DNA of 64,000 nucleotides from Cliona cf. orientalis (taxonomy: Eukaryota > Porifera > Demospongiae > Clionaida > Clionaidae), in assembly GCA_963930775.1 (NCBI GenBank), contig OZ005706.1, forward strand, positions 5,762,546 to 5,826,545, written 5' to 3'. Of the stretch, positions 21,691-32,972 are shown piece after piece. The position numbers were made by a program, and so were the translations under genes. The notes beneath the pieces were generated by a model that searched no databases, was not told the origin of the DNA, and saw nothing but the letters and a program-made list of their open reading frames with translations. The stretch's first letter is position 1. Each line of letters begins with the position of its first letter.

Positions 21691-24309
21691 ACATCCCGAG
21701 TCCCAATTCGCAAAAAAGAATTCGGCCCTCGCTATGATGAAATTATGATGAAATATGATGAAATGATGATGAAACCTATGATGAAACTTATGATGTAATT
21801 GCTCTGAATACTGCTTCAAAATGTTTAGCGCGCATGAAAGGTTGTTGGCCGGACCCAGAATTCGAACCTAGCGTAGAAGAAATCGTGGACTATCCGATGA
21901 TATCCTTATGGCGTTTCTCTCAGTTCGCTTTCTCTAGCGAGCTCGCTTTCAGGGCAGGGGGATTTCCCTATTCAGTCGAGCACATGGCAGGTGAAGGTCA
22001 ACCGGCTCAAGCCGCGCGCCCCAATATACGCGTGTACGGAGCATGCGCAGTTTGTCGACGTGTCCTAGTTCGAATTTATGGCGGCTACTTTTCATGAGGG
22101 ACTCGGGATGTAGTCTCTAAGTTGTTCATTACGTCCAGAGTCCCAATTAGAAACAAAGAATTCGGCTCTCGCTATGATGAAATTATGATGAAATGATGAT
22201 GAAACCTATGATGAAATTTATGATGAAACTTATGATGTAATTCCTGTGAAACTGTTTCAAAATGTTTAGCGCGCATGAAAGGTTGTTGGGACCCAGAATT
22301 CGAACCTAGCGTAGAAGACATCGTGGACTATCGATGAGATATGGCGATTTTCTCGGTTCGCTTTCTTTGGCGAGCTCGCACTCGGGGGGATTTCCCTATT
22401 CAGTCGAGCACATGGCGGGTGAAGGTCAACCGGCTCAAGCCGCGCGCCCCAATATTGTACACGTATACGGAGCATGCGCAGTTTGTCGATGTGTCCTAGT
22501 TCGAATTTATGGCGGCGTATTCATGAGGGACTCTGGACGTACTCTCTAAGTTGTTCATTACGTTACGTCCAGAGTCCCAATTAGAAACAAAGAATTCGGC
22601 TCTCGGTATGATGAAATTATGATGAAATGATGATGAAATGATGATGAAACCTATGATGAAACTTATGATGTAATTCCTGTGAAACTGTTTCAAAATGTTT
22701 AGCGCGCATGAAAGGTTGTTGGGACCCAGAATTCGAACCAAGCGTAGAAGACATCGTGGACTATCGATGAGATATGGCGATTTTCTCGGTTCGCTTTCTT
22801 TGGCGAGCTCGCACTCGGGGGGATTTCCCTATTCAGTCGAACACGTGGCAGGTGAAGGTCAACCGGCTCAAGCCGCGCGCCCCGATATTGTACGCGTATA
22901 CGGAGCATGCGCAGTTTGTCGATGTGTCCTAGTTCGAATTTGTGGCGGCGTATTCATGAGGGACTCTGGACGTAGTCTCCAAGTTGTTCATTACGTCCAG
23001 AGTCCCAATTCGCAAAAAAGAATTTGGCCTCGCGATGAGGTAATTATGATGAAATTACGATGAAATGATGATGAAACCTATGATGAAACCTATGATGAAA
23101 CCTATGATGTAATTGCTGTGAAACTGTTTCAAAATGTTTAGCGCGCATGAAAGGTTGTTGGGACCCAGAATTCGAACCTAGCGTAGAAGAGATCGTGGAC
23201 TATCCGATGATATCCTTATGGCGTTTCTCTCAGTTCGCTTTCTCTAGCGAGCTCGCTTTCAGGGCAGGGGGATTTCCCTATTCAGTCGAGCACATGGCAG
23301 GTGGAGGTCAACCGGCTCAAGCCGCGCGCCCCAATATTGTACGCGTATACGGAGCATGCGCAGTTTGTCGATGTGTCCTAGTTCGAATTTATGGCGGCGT
23401 ATTCGTGAGGGACTCTGGACGTAGTCTCTAGGTTGTTCATTACGTCCCGAGTCCCAATTCGCAAAAAAGAATTCGGCCCTCGCTATGATGAAATTATGAT
23501 GAAATATGATGAAATGATGATGAAACCTATGATGAAACTTATGATGTAATTGCTCTGAATACTGCTTCAAAATGTTTAGCGCGCATGAAAGGTTGCTGGG
23601 ACCCAGAATTCGAACCTAGCGTAGAAGAGATCGTGGACTATCCGGTGATATCCTTATGGCGTTTCTCTCAGTTCGCTTTCTCTAGCGAGCTCGCTTTCAG
23701 GGCAGGGGGATTTCCCTATTCAGTCGAGCACATGGCAGGTGAAGGTCAACGTGCAACCGGCTCAAGCCGCGCGCCCCAATATACGCGTGTACGGAGCATG
23801 CGCAGTTTGTCGACGTGTTCCAGTTCGAATTTATGGCGGCTACTTTTCATGAGGGACTCGGGATGTAGTCTCTTAGTTGTTCATTACGTCCAGAGTCCCA
23901 ATCAACAAATCGATTCGGCCTCGCGATGAGGTAATTATGATGAATAATGATGAAACCTATGATGAAATTATGATGTAATTGCTGTGAAACTGTTTCAAAA
24001 TGTTTAGCGCTCATGAAAGGTTGTTGGGACCCAGAATTCGAACCTAGCGTAGAAGAGATCGTGGACTATCCGATGATATCCTTTTGGCGTTTCTCTCAGT
24101 TCGCTTTCTCTAGCGAGCTCGCTTTCAGGGCAGGGGGATTTCCCTATTCAGTCGAGCACATTGCAGGTGAAGGTCAACCGGCTCAAGCCGCGCGCCCCAA
24201 TATTGTACGCGTATACGGAGCATGCGCAGTTTGTCAGTGTGTCCTAGTTTGAATTTATGGCGGCATATTCGTGAGGGACTCTGGACGTAGTCTCTGAGTT
24301 GTTCATTAT
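21691..24309 (+). repeat. Six-unit tandem array of the 440-bp U repeat
   Basis: Unit starts are near 21,691, 22,132, 22,563, 22,995, 23,443 and 23,886 (period about 425-448 bp). Each unit begins near AGTCCCAATT, has an ATGATGAAA-rich stretch and a GC-rich middle, and ends AGGGACTCTGGACGTAGTC plus a linker ending TTGTTCATTACGTCC. Single or paired units also occur at 3,237-4,078 and 26,485-26,952. It separates gene B from its UBASH3 stub. Confidence 0.85.
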
Positions 24310-24311
24310 CT

Positions 24312-24862
24312 CCCCAGTAGAAATTTACTTTTCTGTGGTTATGAGGTAATTGTGGTGTAATGTATGATGAAACCTATGGTGTAATCTCTTAGGTAATCTA
24401 TGAGGTAATTATGAGAAAATCCAGGGCCTCGCTGGAGCCTTTCTGGGACTTGAAAATCAGTAAATATGTGGAGTATCTTACGCGCGTATCCAGCGAATAC
24501 ATTACAAGCTGAGCGCTACTTTCTCTGAGAAGTACCGTTGGTTGAACTTCACGTGTTTCCTTGGCTTACGTAATGCCGTGGATAAATAAAGCTAGCCTTT
24601 CGCTATATATAGCACGCATCATTGTCACAAGGGGCTGGCCCGCGCGGCGACTGCAGCAACGTGACCAACCTGAAATTCGGAAGGAATACTGTGCTATCGA
24701 GTTCGTCTCTGTGATTGAAGCACCGAAACCTGTCGCTATCAAGGTTGAGAGTCGATCTTAGACGCCATCTCCATGATTTCTGGGCCAGCATGGATCGATG
24801 TGTACGCATTCTATTGACGACCTTTTACCACATGCACCATTACACTGTGCAACCACTGGGGA
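24312..24862 (+). repeat. Dispersed repeat S with CCCCAGT ends, copy 2
   Basis: It begins CCCCAGTAGAAATTTAC and ends GCAACCACTGGGG, and is the inverted counterpart of 2,763-3,236. It abuts the U array directly, as in gene A. Confidence 0.65.
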
Positions 24863-25069
24863 GATGGTCAAGGGTTCATTATTACAACATCACCAAAAAT
24901 AATAATAATTATCAGTGAAACAAAAGAAAATTACCTCAGTAATAATATTAAGTATTATGACATAATTGTGATGATCGAGAAAATTCAACAATTGTATGTG
25001 GACAATAACTGCTGCATTAATAAACTGAGTATGGACATACATGGCACAGAACTATGCAGAGTCTAACAT

Positions 25070-25561
25070 CAACAATCACTGCAGGCATCTCCAATCAAAT
25101 CGGATGTTTGGTACGTGAGTCTCGGAGAGGTGGGATGGGAGGATCGATAAAGTCCCCAGCTGTTCTTTCCAAACTCGCTCTCCTGACACACACAAAGTCC
25201 ACAGTAGGGGATCTCCTAGACAATCTTGGTCAGCTCCTGGGCGGTGCGGGGCTGAGCTCCAACTAGCTGTCTGGTACAAGCCTCCAGCATAGCAGTGTGA
25301 CCAACAAGCTGGCCAAGTCGTCTTCAGAATCAGCCGGGTGATGTATATAAACATTCTCTTGTAGAATTCCAAGTGCGTCTCGTTTGGTTTGAGGTCTTGA
25401 AGAGCGACCTGCAACACATAACTGGTGTTCATGATTAGGCCACATTTGCTGAGCTCAGCAGGTGTCATGAATGTGGGGAAACTCCCTCAGCAACACGCTA
25501 GCCACTCAAAGAGCCCGTTCTCAATCCTCAGCTTGATGCTCGGGTCCTGGAGACCTTGGAC
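25070..25561 (-). pseudogene. UBASH3 3' fragment behind gene B
   Basis: Minus-strand remnant of the phosphatase C-terminal half: DPSIKLRIEN, AELSKCGLIMNTSYV, IPYCGLC and FDWRCLQ can be read in pieces. The VGHAATLEA histidine motif is damaged and the frame shifts several times. It ends abruptly at about 25,561 inside the exon, at the same base as the fragments behind C and D. Confidence 0.75.
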
Positions 25562-26064
25562 CAAGGAGATGGAGAGTTCAAGTCGGGACACCTAAAGATG
25601 TGCTGAATCAGTATTACGAGCCTCACCCACTTTAGGAGACAAGATGAGCCACTCCCACTTTAGGTTTACAGAGCTCAGTAATCTCATCGTATACTAGAAT
25701 TTCAAGATTCTTTCTTGCCAGCGAAGCAAACCAGTGAATTTTCGTGACTCTGTAATCGACGCAATCCACGTCTCAGTAAAGTTCTTTCGCGTTGACCTCT
25801 TAGATTGTCTACATCCTTTTACCATTTCACGCCAAGTAAGTCAGTATTGATGATCTATACGCTAGCCGCGGTGGAGTGGAGTGATAGCGAGAGATAAACA
25901 TCCGCCATTTTGTTCTTCCTAGAGTTACGAGTGTCGTTGATCTGCTGGTGGGTCTATCTGTCGTCCAGGCTCCGCCCCACCCTCTCCCTGACCAATCAGA
26001 TTGTCGTCAGATCAGCCACGCCCTCTTATTTTCACTTTTGACCAGCAATAATTAATATCAGCTG
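25562..26064 (+). promoter_or_regulatory. 5' region of gene C (type-2 promoter)
   Basis: A 500-bp block shared with the region before D (32,232-32,660) and E (38,584-39,431). It includes ATAAACATCCGCCATTTTG at 25,894, a CCAAT box (GACCAATCAG), and a strong splice-donor-like CCAAGTAAGTC near 25,831 that could end a 5'-UTR exon. Promoter function is inferred from conservation and position. Confidence 0.4.
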
Positions 26065-26157
26065 ATGTGTGATTTGTGTGTTGTGTGGTGGGCGTGGTTT
26101 GGGTCACTCCTGCTCGGAGTGTCCTGGTTGGTCATTGCCCTGCGTCTCATCATGTCT

Positions 26158-26184
26158 GGAGATGTTGAGCTCAACCCTGGACCT
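26158..26184 (+). other. 2A-like ribosome-skipping motif, gene C
   Basis: It encodes GDVELNPGP at residues 32-40, directly after a hydrophobic helix (WLVIALRLIMS). The whole leader is 40 residues long, so signal sequence and 2A are effectively one unit. This arrangement is known to me from sea-urchin NLR-type proteins. Confidence 0.85.
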
Positions 26185-26484
26185 ATCGACCAAGGTTGGT
26201 CTCTCAGCAATGCCTGCCATCAGTGCCGTTCATTAATGATATTCATGATATTATTTTTATAGAAGATCGAGAGATTCTCTCTAAAGTGGATGACACAACT
26301 TTGGGTATGTAAATATGTGATGATAAGATACCTGTGGTTTAATATACTGTAGCTAGCTACTGTATATAGCTAAAATTTTTCGAGGGATACAATTTTTGCT
26401 GTTTTTGTGAATAACTGAGCACAGTACGAAAATTAGACCCCCCAAATAGCGCAATTGTACCATATGTATGATGAGCAGTGAAAA

Positions 26485-26952
26485 TTACGTCCCCAGTCCC
26501 AATCCACAAATCGTCAGATTCCGCCAACCGATGAGGTAATTATGATGAATAATGATGAAACCTATGATGAAATTATGATGAAATTAAGATGAAATTGGGG
26601 TGAAAACTGCTTCAAAATGTTAAGCTCCCGGCATGACAGGGTATTGAGACCCAGAATTCGAACCTAGCGTAGAAGAGATCGTGGACTATCGATGATATAT
26701 GGCGATTCTCTCAGTTTGCTTTCTTTAGCGAGCTTGCTCTCTGGGGGGATTTCCCTATTCAATCGAGCACATGCATGGCAGGTAGAGGTCACGTCCGGGT
26801 CAACCGGCTCAAGCCGCACACGCAATATACACGTATATGGAGCATGCGCAGTTTGTCGATGTGTCCTAGTTCGAATTACGGCGGCGTATAGCTAATAGCG
26901 CGGTATAATACTTTTCATGAGGGACTCGGGATGTAGTCTAAGTTTTTCATTC
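26485..26952 (+). repeat. Single U repeat in intron of gene C
   Basis: A diverged copy of the 440-bp unit. Gene E lacks it at the same place (the sequence GTGAAAATTAAATCC near 40,046-40,061), so the insertion followed the C/E split or was lost in E. Confidence 0.7.
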
Positions 26953-28903
26953 AATCCAAAATGGTATAGATCGCCTATATCCATGAAAATTGAATCCCTC
27001 AAAAATTTTCTACTATTATAATAAAATATTATATGGCATAATAGTGTGTGAGCTGATGAATACACTCATTGATATTCATGGTTTATTCTTGCCAGAGGAG
27101 GATGACTGGAACATAGTGATTGATGAGTGCAGCTCAGTGTCTGCTAAGTGGGAGCAGGTCAGTGGGTTCCTTGGACTCCGTCTCTCCCTCATCGACACCA
27201 TCAAACAGAACCACCCTGGAGACAACGTTGGCTGTTGGAATGATGCCCTCAAGCACTGGATCAAACACAACTACAACACAAGCAAGTTCCATGAGCCATC
27301 GTGGAGGTCTCTGCTCAAAGCCATCGCTAGGGTCGACAGGGCACTCTTCAAGAAATTAGCAGCTGAGCACCAAAGTGAGAATGGACCAAGTTCAATTTTT
27401 AAGTATATTTTTGAAGAGAGAAATTTCATTTCTATCTGTTGCAGTGAGTGTAAGTGTTGAAGTGGATCATGTGGAGAGAGACATGGAGAGATTGAAGGTG
27501 ACAACAAGTGATGTCCAAGAGTCTAAAGGTTAGCTACAATAACAGCATTAACTCAGCGAATACTTTCATCAATGTGTACTGCTATTTTACAGATAGTGGT
27601 AATGCTATAAAGTCGCCTGATGCTGGTACACAGGCTGCCGACAGTGGAGGGGCTACAGTGGAACACCAAGGTCCGTCTTTTTGCATAAGAATTCTTACAA
27701 ACTAACTTTATTGCTTGTATGACCTGTCTAATATCTACTATTTTCATCTTGTGTTTTATCCTCTCAGAACCAGTTGCTGAGTCAGACCCGACAGTACCCA
27801 CCGTATCTCCTCAGCAGAAGGAGCAGCTTCGTCGAAAGCAATACTTCGAGTCCGAGCAAATGATGTACAAATTTCAGAAGCTTTTCACGGACACAAAAAA
27901 GTCACTACGAGAGGAAAAAGTTCCTGTTGATGAGCTAGTTGGTCATTTTGAGTGCTTGGGCTACATCAAACCAACGTTCACTGACTCTGACCTTCCATCT
28001 TTACGACACCAGCTACCAGGACTAGCTGACGCTAAGACTGTCGATGCTGTCATGTCCGTCGTCAAGGACTACTGTTCATTCTTCAACTACCACATGGTGG
28101 AGCACATCATCGACGAATTCGGGACGAAGCAAGACAAGGAGAACATGGCCAGCTACAAAGAGGACTTCACCAAGTATGCCGAGTGCTGCATTACACAGTG
28201 TCCTTCAGAGGTTGGGAAAATGAATGAAGAGGGGTGTGCTAACTTATTCGTAACACTGGATGATTCATTCGATAATTGCGCCGTCAGTCACCTCAATGTA
28301 TTCATTGGCAACTTGCGGAAGATCCTGAAGATTCCTTCTGGTGTGGCGCTCAGGCTGTGTCGCGTTAATCAAGGAAGCATCAAGCTGATCTTTCAAATCC
28401 CTCTTTCTCTCCAGCAAACCATCTTTCCTCTCTCCAGTGAGCAGGAAGCAGAGTTATCCAGTCTAGGTGTTGTACAGCTCTCCTGTGGGGACTACCAGTT
28501 CACTCCACAACAGACTGAGGTAAAGTTAACAGACCCTAGTGGATGGATTTGTTGAGTAGCTCCATTTTGTGTGTTTCCAGGAAGTGGTAGAGGAGCCAGC
28601 GACTGATGGAGACTCAGACCACACTGATAGTGGGGCAACTGTCCACAGCAAAAACACATGTGAGTTAGCAGTTACAAGGCATAATTTTCTTGTACCCTGG
28701 ATCAACCATGTTTTCGATGGTACATGTGATTTTTAAGATGTGGGAATGGGCCTTGGAATGATAGGCACTGATCCAAAAATTTTGCATGAAGGTGGCTGAT
28801 GGGGTGGCTACCCATAGTAAACTATACTGATGCAAGGGGGTGGCTGATTGGTAATCCAATACTATTACTTATGTTGCATAAAAATGAAGGGAAAGCCCAT
28901 CTA

Positions 28904-29474
28904 CAGTAGAACTTCCGAATAACGGACACATTGGGAGCAGGCCTTTTGTCCTTTATATGGAGGTTGTCCCTTTACAGAAGTGGAGACAGTTTACATAATA
29001 ATATAATACAGTCTACACATTATGATAGCTATATAGCTAATTAGCGTTTGCAGAGGTGACTGGAGAAAGAATCAATAGGAAAGCAGGATATATATATGAG
29101 CTGGATTTGAGTCTACTTCAATTTAAGTACTGTGCATGTATACACTTGAATTGTATCATGCATTGATGCTTGCCCCAGACCCACCTTCAAGATAGCACCC
29201 CTCCTACAAAGGGTTGGCTAGGCTATCATGATTACGTCACTGGCCGCGAAAAGGGGTGTGGCTTCCTGGCCGTCCGCTATTTAGAAGTAAAATTATACTG
29301 AAATGTTCAATCGGGTCCGAACAATCCGTCCGTTATAGAGAATTGAGAGGTTGTCCGCTCCTCGGAGGTTCGTAATGTACTAAGTCTATGGCAAATTCAA
29401 TCCGTTCCATAGCGGTTGTCCGTTATATAGTGGGTGGTCGCTCCTGGGAGGGTCCGTTATGAGAAGTTCCACTG
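28904..29474. mobile_element. Tigger/pogo-like MITE in intron of gene C
   Basis: The ends are CAGTAGAACTTCCGAATAAC and the complement GTTATGAGAAGTTCCACTG, inserted at TA. Genes A and B have the empty site (CCCTATCTACC). CAGT ends with a TA target fit the pogo/Tigger branch of Tc1/mariner. No transposase remains. Confidence 0.8.
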
Positions 29475-31178
29475 TACTCCCGGCCCTGGATCAGCCCCTA
29501 AAATTTATGAGCCTTCATTTTGATTCCACAATCGTGTACATGACAGTATGGTACTAGATATACAAACCATTGTTTGGAGCATACCCTTAACAATGGTGCA
29601 CCCCTCCCTCTAGATAATGATAAACATCTATTCATCTTTCAATTGGGTGAGCCTGAGTGAGCCTAAATGATGCATCTATACATCCAGTGTGCAATACATG
29701 TATGGTGGTGCAATCATCAATATAGCTTAGTGTTGCTCTACAGATACACTGCGAAATAGTCTGTTGCATATTCAAATGCCCCCATACAGTTGAGCGTGTC
29801 AGAGAAACTAAATTTTGCTCTGCTCACTAAAGTTGTAACTCAAATCTGCACTAGTACTCAGCATTCTTTTCATATCTGCTGTCGTAGCCGCACCCCGCTA
29901 TAATTATACAGGCCCTGCATATTTCTATACTTTGTGTGACTATAGGTGATGCTGAGTTGTCATCGATGGCTGCTGGACTGGCTGTGGGCAAACCTGCATG
30001 GGGATACTGCCTCCATCAGTGCTGACTCAGCACTAGGGAGGAGCAGTGTTATCACTGGCACTACAGCCGGAGTGACACAGTTCAGTGAGGTGAGTCAGAT
30101 CACTGACTGCTACTGGTCTGGGCTGTTCTAATGTCCCATATTCCATTCCCAGGATCTGGTGGAGAGAGAATTAGGTGATCTTGGAATGGGAATGGGACAT
30201 GGTATAGATGGTGCATATCAACTGAAAATGAACTATTTCAAGCATCATACAGGGGAGACTTGAAGAAAGTAAAAGAACTCATTGAGGAGAAGCAATTTGA
30301 TCCACTACAGAAAGAAGGCCAGTTTGGAGGGAATGTTCTTCACTACTCAGCTCAGTTTGGACAGCTACGAGTGCTGAGATATTTCATCGAAGAGAGGGGA
30401 TGTAGTCCAGCAATTCAAGATAATCGAGCAATGACACCTCTTCATTATGCGACTCTTGGTAAACATCTTGATATAGTTCACTATCTTGTTACCAAACAAC
30501 AGATGGATCCACTGTGTTGTGCTGACGATGGCACTACTCCACTACATGCTGCTTCTCAGGAAGGGGACATTAATGTCGTGAGATATCTAGTGAATGAACT
30601 AAGCAAGTTTCTTCCACTCAAAGACATAGTTACTAGCAGAGGCAAAGATGGAGGAGCTCCTATTCACCACGCAGCTTTAAATGGACATTTGGAAATAATA
30701 ATGTTTTTCATCGCTAAATTATACTGTGATCCTAACATTGCTCGACCTGTGGAGTACCAGGGTAGGACTACTGGAGTTGGAGGTAGAATTGCCCTTCATG
30801 ATGCTGCCCAACGAGGACATCTGCACGTCATCAAATACTTAGTAGAACAGTGTAATTGTAATCCATCGCCCTTGGACAGTGAGAGAGTAACACCGCTGCA
30901 CATGGCAGCTCAGTGGGGTCATATTGAGGTAGTGCGGTACCTCACCCTGGAACAGCACTGCGACCCACTAGCTGTGTGTGGCCAAGGATAACAACACTCC
31001 TCTTCATACTGCTGCCGCATTTGGCCAACTTCAACTTGTTAGATTCTTCGTTGAAGTGCTCCACTGTCCTCCTGACGTTAGAGGACAGCTCAACATGACA
31101 CCACTGGACAAAGCACGTAGCCGAGGTCACCGCCATGTTGTACGATATTTAGAGTCCATTCATCCTAAACTTCAGTAA

Positions 31179-31735
31179 ATTTTATTATTTTGTGTTCATC
31201 ACTGTGTGTAAATCTTCTTTCGCTATTAATTTTGTCTGTGTCTATTGTTTTTTTTGATAATTAAATTTTTGAGACAAAAAACATACGACAATAGTGCTCA
31301 TTGCTGATTGGATTGATGTTTGTGGTGGGTGGAGCGAGAGGTTAATTAATTAGTTCCTTAAGCATTACATCATCAGACTCCGCCCCCAACACACACCACA
31401 CACGTCACAAATTAAACATTAAATTTTAGCCTGGCAAACAGAGCAGTATGCACTATAATAATATTATGTATGAGTTTCAGTAATTTATAATTCAGTTACA
31501 CTTTAGTGATTATGAGTCAAGTACCAGACTAGACCAAATAATAATTATTACAACATCACCAAAAATAATAGTTATCATTGAAACAAAAGAAAATTACATC
31601 AGTAATAATATTAAGTTTTATAATATTTAATATGATGATTGAGAAAATTCAACAATTGTATGTGGACAATAACTGCTGCATTAACAAACTGAGTATGGAC
31701 ATACATGGCACAGAACTACGCAGAGTCTAACATCA
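31179..31735. other. Conserved 3' flank of gene C
   Basis: Same A/T-rich spacer as behind A, B, D and E. It includes CTCCGCCCCCAACACACACC and the run up to GCACAGAACTACGCAGAG before the opposite-strand UBASH3 stub. Confidence 0.5.
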
Positions 31736-32231
31736 ACAATCACTGCAGGCATCTCCAATCAAATCGGATGTTTGGTGCGTGAGTGAGAGGTTGGATGGGA
31801 GGATCGATAAAGTCCCAAGTGCTATTCTTTCCAAACTCGCTCTCCTGACACACACAAAGTCCACAGTAGGGGATCTTCTGGACAATCTTGGTCAGCTCCT
31901 GGGCGGTGCGGGGCTGAGCTCCAACTAGATGTCTGGTACAAGCCTCCAGCGTAGCAGCGTGACCGACAAATATCACGTTGCCAGAAGCTGGCCCAATCGT
32001 CTTCAGAATCAGCCGGGTGATGTTAAACATTCTCTTGTAGAATTCCAAGTGCGTCTCGTTTGGTTTGAGGTCTTGAAGAGCAACCTGCGACACATTACTG
32101 GTGTCAACGATTAGGCCACATTTGCTGAGCTCAGCAGGTGTCATGAATGTGGGGGAACTCCCTCAGCACCACGCTAGCCACTCAAAAGCCCGTTCTCGAT
32201 CCTCAGCTTGATGCTCGAGTCCTGGAGACCT
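31736..32231 (-). pseudogene. UBASH3 3' fragment behind gene C
   Basis: On the minus strand, codons from TPAELSKCGLIVDTSNV through VGHAATLEACTRHLVGAQP to the end FDWRCLQ are open. Upstream of that the frame is shifted near 32,150-32,200, and the fragment is cut at about 32,231, the shared breakpoint. It includes the second catalytic histidine but lacks RHAER, so it cannot be an active phosphatase by itself. Confidence 0.75.
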
Positions 32232-32972
32232 CGGACCAAGGAGATGGAGTCGAAGCAACCTAAAGATGTGCTGAATCAGCATTACGAGCCCCACCTACTT
32301 TAGGAGACAAGACGAGCCACTCCCACTTTAGGTTTACAGAACTCAGTAATCTCATCGTATACTAAAATTTCAAGATTCTTTCTTGCCAGCGAAGCAAACA
32401 AGTGAATTTTCGTGACTCTGTAATCGACGCAATCCACGTCTCAGTGAAGTTCTTTCGCGTTGGCCTCTTAGATTGTCTACATCCTTTTACCATTTCACGC
32501 CAAGTAAGTCAGTATTGATGATCTGTACGCTAGCCGCGGTGGAGTGGAGTGATAGCGAGAAATAAACATCCGCCATTTTGTTCTTCCTAGAGTTACGAGT
32601 GTCGTTGATCTGCTGGTGGGTCTATCTGTCGTCCAGGCTCCGCCCAACCTTTAATCAGATTAATATCGTCAGATCTGCCACCCCTCCTATTTATTTTGAT
32701 CAACTATAAAAATTAATTAATGCCTCCACCGCAAAGCAGTTTTGCCATATTTAATTTTGACCTCTACACAGTTCATCAAGCGCAGAAACCTCCGAGAGAG
32801 AGAGAATTGTAATTGACTTGATTTGTGGTCGATCTACCAATCATCTTTATTCTTTCATTATCCAATTTTTTTGTGGCACTGACAGCAAGAAGAGTCTCCC
32901 CGTACCCTGACGTGTGTCGATAAACATCCGCCATTTTGTTGCTTATTGTACACTCCCATCACCAGTGCTCCG
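32232..32972 (+). promoter_or_regulatory. 5' region of gene D with both promoter types in series
   Basis: 32,232-32,660 is the type-2 block seen before C and E (core at 32,562-32,580). 32,700-32,972 is the type-1 block seen before B (core at 32,921-32,940). The short signal-2A exon expected after the type-2 block is missing; the sequence is replaced just after the CCAAT box. Confidence 0.45.

Larger units (their letters stand above)
26065..31178 (+). pseudogene. Cluster gene C: short signal-2A-Death-unknown domain-ankyrin protein, frameshifted
   Basis: Exons: 26065-26194, 26263-26304, 27096-27374, 27445-27528, 27593-27670, 27768-28519, 28581-28659, 29946-30089 and 30153-31178. The leader begins MCDLCVVWWAWFGSLLLG, a compact hydrophobic signal-like helix, and runs straight into RLIMSGDVELNPGP. 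The Death domain exon (DDWNIVIDECSS, CWNDALKHWIKHNY, SWRSLLKAIARVD) and the conserved unnamed domain are open. A 4-bp insertion near 29,996 in the Gly/Ser/Thr exon shifts the frame into a stop. A 2-bp insertion near 30,215 and a further 4-bp insertion near 30,970 break the ankyrin exon. A truncated signal/2A/Death/unknown-domain product could still be made. It has one more linker exon than B and D. Confidence 0.8.

Noticed and set aside
23150-23185. tRNA-type promoter (box B GGTTCGAATTC on the minus strand) making U a SINE
   Set aside because: No convincing box A at the right distance and no cloverleaf; the match is short.
21834-24252. Recurrent ~90-codon frame (MKGCWDPEFEPS...) in the U repeats
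   Set aside because: It lies wholly inside a dispersed repeat, is shifted or cut in several units, has overlapping open frames on both strands and no sign of a start, partner exons or codon-level conservation.
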